This document shows, piece after piece, positions 1 through 4,944 of a stretch of 6,275 bases of DNA; position 1 is the first letter of the stretch, and the number at the start of each line of letters is the position of its first letter. Made by a program: the position numbers and the translations under genes. The DNA comes from Planctomycetota bacterium. Its GTDB lineage: Bacteria > Planctomycetota > UBA1135 > GCA-002686595. The DNA lies in NCBI GenBank assembly GCA_021776885.1, contig JAJFFA010000953.1:1-6275 (forward strand). The letters are read 5' to 3'. The notes below the pieces were generated by a model. The model saw only the letters and a program-made list of their open reading frames with translations, was not told where the DNA came from and ran no database searches.

Positions 1-173
1 TGGTGGACGCAGCACGGTTCGGCGCGAAACAGTGCGACTGGCTGCTACGACCCAAGACCCTCGACCGCCCCCCACCCCGCACGGGGCACCGACGCGTAAC
101 CCATGGGCGGGACAATCGTTAGCGCCTCGGTGCGACTCGGCGCGACTCCCTGCGCTAGACTGCGCCGCTCCCA
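1..173. other. Region upstream of the tRNA with no supportable gene
   Basis: I see no supportable gene here. Plus frames 1 and 3 stay open from the window edge to stops at 97-99 and 120-122, so the tail of an upstream gene is possible, but neither translation shows a recognisable motif. Plus frame 2 runs straight through the tRNA and is an artefact. A CCCC/GGGG hairpin (75-78 with 83-86) could end an upstream transcript but has no T-tract. An imperfect inverted pair, GCGTAAC at 94-100 and GTTAGCGC at 118-125, loosely resembles the longer inverted repeat at 4848-4897; this may be chance. Confidence 0.5.
156..161 (+). promoter_or_regulatory. Candidate -10 element of the tRNA-Ser promoter
   Basis: TAGACT fits the TAnnnT pattern of a sigma-70 -10 box and ends 12 bases before the tRNA 5' end, so a transcript would start a few bases upstream of the mature tRNA. 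At 17 bases upstream I find no good TTGACA-like -35 (the sequence there is CGACTC), so the call rests on the -10 and its position. The true promoter may lie further upstream. Confidence 0.25.
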
Positions 174-261
174 GGAGGCGTGGCAGAGCGGCCGAATGCA
201 CCGGTTTTGAAAACCGACGTGGGGCAACTCACCGGGGGTTCGAATCCCTCCGCCTCCGCCA
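174..261 (+). tRNA. tRNA-Ser (anticodon UGA), CCA encoded
   Basis: This is a class II tRNA with a complete cloverleaf. The acceptor stem GGAGGCG (174-180) pairs fully with CGCCTCC (251-257), followed by discriminator G258 and encoded CCA (259-261). A short D stem is at 183-185/197-199. The anticodon loop TTTGAAA (206-212) puts anticodon TGA at 208-210, which reads serine UCA and, by wobble, other UCN codons. The long variable arm typical of tRNA-Ser is GTGGG/CTCAC closed by a GCAA tetraloop (219-232). The T arm has TTCGAAT (239-245) between GGGGG and CCCTC. The outermost anticodon-stem pair, positions 27:43, is a C201-A217 mismatch; the other four pairs are intact. The next gene is convergent, so this tRNA looks monocistronic. 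Confidence 0.97.
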
Positions 262-324
262 TTCAGAGAGGGGTCAACGAGCCGCAACGGCCATCGCGGC
301 CAGCCTGTGCGGCAGCGAGGTGCA

Positions 325-359
325 CCCCGCCTCGATGGAGGGCGTGGCGGCTCACCACG
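325..359. terminator. Overlapping hairpins between convergent tRNA and propeller gene
   Basis: Two hairpins share bases and exclude each other. CCGCCTC (327-333) pairs with GAGGGCG (338-344) across a GATG loop, with G342 bulged. CGTGG (343-347) pairs with CCACG (355-359) across a 7-base loop. The site lies in the 111-base convergent gap between the tRNA (plus) and the propeller gene (minus), where a two-way terminator would be expected. Neither hairpin has a T-tract on either strand, so this is not a classical intrinsic terminator. Confidence 0.3.
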
Positions 360-372
360 GTCCGTCCCGAGG

Positions 373-2079
373 CTAGGGGCAGAACGTCACGCTCACGCCG
401 TCCGAGAGGTCGAAGGCCGCGCCGCCCGCCGCGGGGTCACGGAACCAGGCCTGGAAGTGCCAGGTCGCGCCCGCCTGAAGAGAGGTGCCCGCGCCGGACT
501 GGTAGTCGATCGTCCGCTCGAGCGCTCCGGCGCTGACCGAGCTCGGCGCGAAGCGCCTCACCTGTGGACCACCGACGCAACGCGTCCCGTTGCCGAAGGG
601 CACCTGGATCCTTGCCGCGCCGAAGAAGAACAGCCCGGCCGTGTTCGGAAGCGAGCTCGCGCTGAGCTCCAGGCCACCGCTCGCGATCGAGGGATTGCCG
701 CGCGTCGCCATGCGCGCGGCGGCTCCGCTCGAGTTGGGGCTCGAGAGGCAGAAGCTCTCCGGAGCCTCCCAGAGCGTGTGCATGAAGATGTCGGTGCGCC
801 CGTTGGTGTCGCCCGGAACGAGATTCTCGGACGGGCTGTCCAGGAGCATGCGAGCGCCATCCGAGGTCATGCTTCCGGAGTGGGCGCCGTTGCCGTTCAT
901 GCCTGCTGCCTGCTCACCCGTCGAGCTGACGCTGACGCGCGCGATGCGGCCGCTCTCGAGGTCCTTGTGGAAGATGTCAGGGATCACGTTCGTGTCCCCG
1001 GGAACCAGGTTGGTCGCCTCGCTGTAGAAGAGCGCGTAGCGTCCGTCCGGCGTGATCTCGCCGCCGAAGAGGACCGAGGAGAGGCCGTTGGCCTGCTCAC
1101 CGTTCGGTCCGACGCTGACGCGCCGCGTGCTGCCCGCCTGGCGGTCCCGCAGGAACACGTCGTACCTGTTGTTCGTGTCGCCCGGAACCAGGTTGGAGGC
1201 GCGGCTGTCGAAGAACACGAAGCGCCCATCCGGCGAGATCTCCTGTCCTTCGGAGCGCCCGTCGCCCTGGATACCGTTCGAGTCCACGCTGACGCGCTCG
1301 ATAGTGGAACTGGTCAGGTCCGTCACGAAGATGTCCGGGCGGTTGTTGGTATCCCCCGCTACTAGGTTGGTCGCGAAGCTGGTGAAGGCCACCACACTGC
1401 CATCCGCGCTGAGGCGCGGGTCGTTGCTCTGGCCATCGCCCTGCCCCCCACCCGCCGGCAGGCTGACGCGCAGCAGGTTGCCACTGGCCAGCTCCAGCAC
1501 GAAGACGTCGCGCTGGCCGTTCGTGTCGCCAGGGATCAGATTGTTGGCCTCGCTGTCGAAGGCGACGAAGCGCCCGTCCGCAGAGAGGCCGTGCTTCGTC
1601 GCATGACCGTTCCCTTGCTGGCCCTGGTCGCCGACGCTGACGCGCCGTGTCGTACGCGTCTGAAAGTCGTGCACGAAGACGTCCAGGACACCATTGGTAT
1701 CCCCGGGGACGAGGTTGGTCGCGAAGCTGTTGAACGCGACGTAGCGCCCGTCGTCCGACGCCGACAGCGGCGAGAAGGTGGTGGTGTTCCCGCCCACGCC
1801 GTTGGAATCCTGACTGGCACGCAGCGTCTCTCCGCTGACCAAGTCCATGCGAAACACGTCCAGGAAGCCGTTGGTGTCCCCGGCGACGAGATCGTCCTCA
1901 CTGTAGATGAAGAACATGTAGCGCCCATCGGGCGTCATGATGGCCAGCTGCGAGGCCCCCTGCAGCTGGGTCCCTCCGGTTCCGAGGCTGACGCGAGTCG
2001 TCACACCGCACTGCGCCGCGGCCGGTGTGGCAAGCAGCAGCAAGAGCAAAGCGAAGGGCAAGAGGCTGGGTCGATTCAT
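373..2079 (-). CDS. Secreted seven-bladed PD40/TolB-like beta-propeller protein
   Basis: 568 residues. Residues 1-22 form a signal peptide: a basic N-terminus, a leucine-rich core (10-16) and an AAA|Q cleavage site, so the protein is exported. Residues about 25-440 hold seven repeats of 58-62 residues. Each has a (T/S)xDGR(Y/F) strand motif (49, 108, 166, 224, 282, 343, 405) and an NL(V/I)PGDTNGxxD(V/I)F motif (GDTN at 67, 126, 184, 242, 300, 361, 423). Seven copies suit one closed propeller of the WD40-like PD40/TolB type. The DTNGxxD loop resembles calcium-binding DxNxGxxD loops, which is only a resemblance. Residues about 441-568 are a separate module (FCLSSPNSSGAA, LFFFG, FGNGTRC, WFRDP) that I associate with large planctomycete secreted proteins. 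Cysteines are C24, C444, C501 and C567. The start is set by an in-frame ATG, an AGGA ribosome site and the signal peptide. The ligand is unknown; a binding or surface role is inferred. It lies 85 bases downstream of the sigma fusion, on the same strand. Confidence 0.9.
   Translation of the reverse strand: MNRPSLLPFALLLLLLATPAAAQCGVTTRVSLGTGGTQLQGASQLAIMTPDGRYMFFIYSEDDLVAGDTNGFLDVFRMDLVSGETLRASQDSNGVGGNTTTFSPLSASDDGRYVAFNSFATNLVPGDTNGVLDVFVHDFQTRTTRRVSVGDQGQQGNGHATKHGLSADGRFVAFDSEANNLIPGDTNGQRDVFVLELASGNLLRVSLPAGGGQGDGQSNDPRLSADGSVVAFTSFATNLVAGDTNNRPDIFVTDLTSSTIERVSVDSNGIQGDGRSEGQEISPDGRFVFFDSRASNLVPGDTNNRYDVFLRDRQAGSTRRVSVGPNGEQANGLSSVLFGGEITPDGRYALFYSEATNLVPGDTNVIPDIFHKDLESGRIARVSVSSTGEQAAGMNGNGAHSGSMTSDGARMLLDSPSENLVPGDTNGRTDIFMHTLWEAPESFCLSSPNSSGAAARMATRGNPSIASGGLELSASSLPNTAGLFFFGAARIQVPFGNGTRCVGGPQVRRFAPSSVSAGALERTIDYQSGAGTSLQAGATWHFQAWFRDPAAGGAAFDLSDGVSVTFCP
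760..2007 (-). repeat. Seven tandem propeller-blade repeats within the CDS
   Basis: Seven coding repeats of about 175-185 bases cover most of the propeller gene. Distances between successive GDTN motifs are 59, 58, 58, 58, 61 and 62 residues. The most conserved DNA encodes the PGDTN(G/N) loop and the RVSV strand (plus-strand GCTGACGCG-like stretches). Blade six carries GDTNV and blades four and five GDTNN in place of GDTNG; blade seven ends IFMHTLWEAP and leads into the C-terminal module. The copies have diverged, so the array looks old and settled rather than recently expanded. Confidence 0.9.
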
Positions 2080-2086
2080 GGGTCGT

Positions 2087-2090
2087 TCCT
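2087..2090 (-). promoter_or_regulatory. Shine-Dalgarno site of the propeller gene
   Basis: The minus strand reads AGGA seven bases before the ATG at 2077-2079. Spacing is near optimal and supports this start over internal ones. The sigma fusion start at 4738 has no comparable site. Confidence 0.7.
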
Positions 2091-2108
2091 GATGGTCGGA
2101 GGCTGCGC

Positions 2109-2135
2109 GGGGTCACCCCCTAGGTCCCGACGGGA
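2109..2135 (-). other. Two small dyads between sigma fusion and propeller gene
   Basis: GGGG-TCA-CCCC (2109-2119) and TCCC-GAC-GGGA (2125-2135) are adjacent short hairpins with 4-bp stems and 3-base loops, 30-56 bases upstream of the propeller ATG. They would form in a read-through transcript from the sigma gene. No U-run follows, so they could be processing signals, weak pause sites or operator half-sites. Confidence 0.35.
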
Positions 2136-2141
2136 GGCGGA

Positions 2142-2159
2142 CGGGATTCGCGATTCGCG
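2142..2159 (-). repeat. Tandem ATTCGCG pair including motif shared with the sigma upstream region
   Basis: ATTCGCG occurs twice head to tail (2146-2152 and 2153-2159), just after the sigma fusion stop. The overlapping 10-mer CGGGATTCGC (2142-2151; GCGAATCCCG on the coding strand) recurs exactly at 4771-4780, upstream of the sigma fusion. It begins 63 bases upstream of the propeller ATG, so it could be a binding site for a shared regulator. Function is inferred from repetition and position only. Confidence 0.4.
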
Positions 2160-2164
2160 TTTCT

Positions 2165-4738
2165 TCAAAAGGACAGGCGCTCGATCTGCCCCGGGACGAG
2201 GGACAAGGGCTGACGCGCGACTTCCTGCTCGCCGCGAAACAAGAGCAGCCAGCGCACACCCTCCTCGACGCTGACGACCCCCGAGGCCCCCTGTCGGAGC
2301 GGCCAACGCTCGCGGCGGTAGTAACTCAGGCCCGTGCGCTGCGAGAGCAGACGGACGTCGCCGCGCCAGTCGAGGACCCCCACGCTGTCTGCCTCGATCG
2401 AGTCCTGAACTTCGACCTCCAGGTGCATTTGACGCTGATAGATGAGCACGAGCTCCGTCAAGCCAGCCCTGTCCCGGTCGCCCTCGGAGGAGACTGGAAA
2501 GTAGTGCGGAAAGAAGGCTGGCCCTCCGCGCAGGAGGAGGGCGAGATCCTCGGTTCGCAGCGCATCGAAGGAAAAGCGCCCCTGCGCATCCGTGTGCACG
2601 GCGCGACCCAGGAAGCGCGGACGGTTCGAGGAGCCGGGGCAGCCGTCTCGACGCATGGCAGCGGGCGACACCTGGATGCCCGCGAGGGGCTGGCCGTCGC
2701 GTCCGATGACGCGGCCGGCCAGCGGCCAGGCCTGCTCCTGTCCGCACAGCGCGAGGACCACACCTCGTTGCCCAGCCGGGACCGAACCCACGCGCACTCG
2801 GTTCAGGGTCGTCGGGTCCAGCGCCTCGAGCTCGTAGCTGCGGTCATTCAAGCCCTCGACGAGGAAGCTCCCATCGGGCTCCACCGGGAAGATCGCCCCC
2901 GGGCGCCCGCTCGCGAGCTCCTGAATCCAACGCGGCTTGAAGTTCCTGCTCCCGAAGGACTCGGTCCAGGTCGTACCGAACATCTCACCGTCCAGGCAGT
3001 ACACCACGGCGCCCGCGAGGGCTGCACCGCCCGCATCCATGACCCGACCTCCGATCGAGAGCGCCCGCGCCTCGAGCACCAGGGTCACCCTGTCCGGACG
3101 GCCGGCACGCGCCGTCAGGGCCCCGGGAGCCCCGGGAGCAACGGGAGCACGTCGCTCTAGCCGCCTGCGAGTGGACGCGTATCCTTCGGCGACGGCGCAC
3201 AGGTCGAGGGCGGCGGCGCCCTGGGGGCAGGGCAACTGGAAGAGTCCTTCGGCGTCGGTCAGCGCGACCGTGGAGCCATCCGTGACCCAGGCGCCTTCCA
3301 GCCGCGTGCCGGACCGGGTCTCGACGACCCCGACGACGACGTCGGTCACCGGAGCGGGAAGTACCACGGTCAGGGGCACGGCCGCGTCGACGTGCTCGTG
3401 CAGCTCGAGGCTCGCGGACCCGAATCCCGCGGCCGTGACCTCGAGCCGCAGGCTGCGGCCGTGGGCCGCACGGTCGAAGCGAAAAAACCCATCGCCATCG
3501 CTGCGTCGCCGGCGAACCGTCGCAAGGCTCTGGTCCACGATGCGTCCGGCCTCCGTCCGGGGATCCCCGCAGTCGGAGAGCCGTACCCGTGCGTCGGGCA
3601 CGCCGCCCCCGCTCGAGTCCAGCACGCGGCCCTCGATCACGCGGCCAGGCGCCACCCCGATCAGGAGCTGGCCGTCTTCGTAGCCGGAGAAGACCACGGC
3701 GTGCAGGACACCAGCGAAGCGCTCGTCCATGCACGCCACGACGCCGTAGGTGTCGTCGACGTCCAGCCGAAAGCGCCCCCGCGCGTCACTGCGACCGGCA
3801 GAAACAAGGGTCTCGGGATCCGGCCCGAAACCCAGCAAGAGCCCGGGCACCGCCTGCCCCTGGGAATCGAGCACGAGCCCGTGGAGGCTCTGGCGCGGCG
3901 TCGCCACGGGCTGCGCGGGTTCTGGCACGGGTTGCGCTGCGACCGCGCGCGCGCGCGACACCGGGCCCGCTGGAGTCAAGCCTGGCGCAGCACCCGACGT
4001 CCCGTCGCGGGCGAGGAGTGGGGCGCCGACCCCATTGGGGACCTCCGATCCGTCGCCAACGGAAAGCACCCGCACGAGGACCGTAAGTGACGCGAGCGAG
4101 AGCAGTCCCCAGGTCGCCGTCCGCAGGCGTAGCCATCGGCCGAAAGGGCTCGACGGCACGACGTCGCGCTGCCTGCGCCAAGCAGGTGCCGAGAGCAGTA
4201 CTCCCCTGGCTCGCCCGCGCTGGCGGTCGCGCACGTCGTGACGCAGGAGCTCCAGCCCGCGCCGCAGCCGCGTCTTGACCGTCGCTACGGAAAGCCCGTC
4301 CCTCTCCGCGATCTCGTCCGGGGACAACCCACGGTAGTAGCGGGCGAGCAACGTGTCGCGGTAGGGAGCGCCCAGGGCCAGCACGCGGTTGACCAGCCAG
4401 CCTCCCTCGATCGCGTGCTCGAGCAACTCCCGCGCCTGCCGGCGTCGAAAGACCGAGATCCCGGCCTCTGCTTCATGCAAGCGGCGCCGCCCCTCGGAGC
4501 GCACGATCTTGCGCGCCAGGTTCCTCAGCAGTTTGGCCAACCAGGCACGCAGGGCGCCGCCCGTGGGCGCCGGGCTACGCAGTGCGGCGAGCCAGGCCTC
4601 CTGCGACAGATCGTCCGCCATGTAGGGGTCGTCGACGAGCCTGCGCGCCAGCCCCTGGATCCACTCGAAGTGCTCGAGCAACTCCTCGGGTGTGAGGTGC
4701 GCCGGGCCCGAATCGAAGGCTGCAGGGTCGGGACACAT
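2165..4738 (-). CDS. ECF-type sigma factor fused to a membrane helix and carboxypeptidase-regulatory-like ectodomain
   Basis: 857 residues in one open frame; usual ECF sigma factors have about 170-210. Residues about 20-88 are sigma region 2 (ARRLVDDPYMADDLSQEAWL at 31-50, the DDLxQExW signature). Residues about 112-167 are region 4, with a helix-turn-helix (LSPDEIAERDGLSVATVKTRLRRGL). Arg-rich residues 168-205 precede a hydrophobic helix at about 207-226 (WGLLSLASLTVLV; Arg223 near its end). Charge predicts N-terminus inside. A Pro/Ala linker (230-283) leads to about five transthyretin-like CarboxypepD_reg-type domains near 284-360, 366-460, 463-556, 559-665 and 671-770. Several show the GxVxDxxGxxxxGxxV...TDxxGxFxF pattern. 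Residues 771-857 form an unassigned beta-rich tail. Likely a membrane-tethered sigma factor that senses or binds something outside; targets are unknown. No anti-sigma gene is visible. The ATG follows an in-frame TGA three codons earlier and lacks a clear ribosome site. C-terminally extended ECF sigmas are known in Planctomycetes. Confidence 0.9.
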   Translation of the reverse strand: MCPDPAAFDSGPAHLTPEELLEHFEWIQGLARRLVDDPYMADDLSQEAWLAALRSPAPTGGALRAWLAKLLRNLARKIVRSEGRRRLHEAEAGISVFRRRQARELLEHAIEGGWLVNRVLALGAPYRDTLLARYYRGLSPDEIAERDGLSVATVKTRLRRGLELLRHDVRDRQRGRARGVLLSAPAWRRQRDVVPSSPFGRWLRLRTATWGLLSLASLTVLVRVLSVGDGSEVPNGVGAPLLARDGTSGAAPGLTPAGPVSRARAVAAQPVPEPAQPVATPRQSLHGLVLDSQGQAVPGLLLGFGPDPETLVSAGRSDARGRFRLDVDDTYGVVACMDERFAGVLHAVVFSGYEDGQLLIGVAPGRVIEGRVLDSSGGGVPDARVRLSDCGDPRTEAGRIVDQSLATVRRRRSDGDGFFRFDRAAHGRSLRLEVTAAGFGSASLELHEHVDAAVPLTVVLPAPVTDVVVGVVETRSGTRLEGAWVTDGSTVALTDAEGLFQLPCPQGAAALDLCAVAEGYASTRRRLERRAPVAPGAPGALTARAGRPDRVTLVLEARALSIGGRVMDAGGAALAGAVVYCLDGEMFGTTWTESFGSRNFKPRWIQELASGRPGAIFPVEPDGSFLVEGLNDRSYELEALDPTTLNRVRVGSVPAGQRGVVLALCGQEQAWPLAGRVIGRDGQPLAGIQVSPAAMRRDGCPGSSNRPRFLGRAVHTDAQGRFSFDALRTEDLALLLRGGPAFFPHYFPVSSEGDRDRAGLTELVLIYQRQMHLEVEVQDSIEADSVGVLDWRGDVRLLSQRTGLSYYRRERWPLRQGASGVVSVEEGVRWLLLFRGEQEVARQPLSLVPGQIERLSF
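3944..3957. repeat. (CG)7 dinucleotide run in the linker of the sigma fusion
   Basis: Seven uninterrupted CG units encode Ser-Arg-Ala-Arg-Ala in the linker between membrane helix and ectodomain. Losing one unit would shift the minus-strand frame into one that stops at 3786-3788, leaving sigma domains and membrane helix with about 55 foreign residues and no ectodomain. In GC-rich DNA such a run may be incidental. Confidence 0.8.
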
Positions 4739-4770
4739 GATGCATCAAGAAGGGTCCGCTCGCGCCCCCC

Positions 4771-4780
4771 CGGGATTCGC
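4771..4780 (-). promoter_or_regulatory. GCGAATCCCG motif shared with the propeller upstream gap
   Basis: The coding-strand 10-mer GCGAATCCCG begins 42 bases upstream of the sigma fusion ATG and is identical to 2142-2151 upstream of the propeller gene. It lies between the 20-bp palindrome at 4784-4803 and the start codon, next to a run of seven G on the coding strand (4765-4771). A shared regulator is inferred; two copies are few. Confidence 0.35.
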
Positions 4781-4783
4781 CGA

Positions 4784-4803
4784 CTGCGCGGAATTCTGCG
4801 CAG
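4784..4803. promoter_or_regulatory. 20-bp near-palindrome, operator candidate of the sigma fusion gene
   Basis: CTGCGC (4784-4789) and GCGCAG (4798-4803) are perfect inverted arms, and the centre GAATTC (4791-4796) is palindromic on the same axis. Only the G4790/T4797 pair breaks symmetry, so 18 of 20 positions fit. It sits 46-65 bases upstream of the sigma ATG, where a dimeric repressor or activator would act. As RNA it would be a weak hairpin, so a DNA operator is the likelier reading. Confidence 0.45.
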
Positions 4804-4847
4804 CGCCCGAGGAATCGTTATGGGCCGGCCGTGCGCCCCCTATTCAC

Positions 4848-4897
4848 ACGTTACGCAGCCAAGCCCCGGCGCGGGTTCCGTCCATTCCGCGTAACGT
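4848..4897. repeat. 9-bp perfect inverted repeat with 32-bp spacer
   Basis: ACGTTACGC (4848-4856) and GCGTAACGT (4889-4897) are exact inverted repeats in the gap between hydrolase and sigma fusion. The spacer holds a small CCCG/CGGG dyad. The right arm overlaps the base of the hairpin at 4895-4940, and the left arm overlaps the -10-like CGTAAC of the ECF-like promoter candidate. It could be a paired operator or a long stem. Confidence 0.5.
4850..4879 (-). promoter_or_regulatory. ECF-like promoter candidate for the sigma fusion gene
   Basis: The coding strand reads GGAACC (4874-4879), then 18 bases, then CGTAAC (4850-4855). This resembles the GGAAC/CGT(C/A) pair recognised by many ECF sigma factors, with a spacer about two bases longer than usual. 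It would give a leader of about 100 bases and fit autoregulation, which is common for ECF genes. A housekeeping alternative is CATAAC (4817-4822), with only a poor -35. Confidence 0.22.
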
Positions 4898-4940
4898 CGA
4901 GGGACGTTCGGTGAGACGGCCTCTTGGTCCTCTCTCGACG
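4895..4940 (-). terminator. Hairpin just downstream of the hydrolase gene
   Basis: CGTCGAG (4895-4901) pairs perfectly with CTCGACG (4934-4940). The stem continues as GGAC (4902-4905) with GTCC (4927-4930) after a 3-base bulge. It begins four bases after the hydrolase stop codon on the coding strand. No U-tract follows, so it could end or protect the hydrolase transcript, or only weaken read-through into the sigma gene. Confidence 0.4.
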
Positions 4941-4944
4941 CGCG

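Noticed and set aside
45..287. Minus-strand frame of 80 codons with GGGGGIRTPGELP
   Set aside because: It is the antisense translation of the tRNA, a well-known annotation artefact, with no domain.
174..372. tRNA-Ser 3' end as a genomic-island attachment site
   Set aside because: I see no second copy of the tRNA 3' end and no integrase or transposase in the window.
180..536. Plus-strand frame beginning MAERPNAPVLKTD
   Set aside because: Its first part is the translation of the tRNA-Ser itself, a familiar false peptide, and the rest is low-complexity Arg/Pro antisense to the propeller gene.
307..1365. Plus-strand frame of 352 codons opposite the propeller gene
   Set aside because: Its repetitive RDADA/VPGNQV pattern is the antisense of the blade repeats; the minus frame has a signal peptide and seven conserved blades.
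2423..3160. Plus-strand frame of 245 codons opposite the sigma fusion
   Set aside because: It is antisense to the continuous ectodomain frame, with no motif or ribosome site to support it.
4823..4830. GGCCGGCC palindrome as an operator
   Set aside because: An 8-bp GC-only palindrome is expected fairly often at this GC content, and nothing else supports it.
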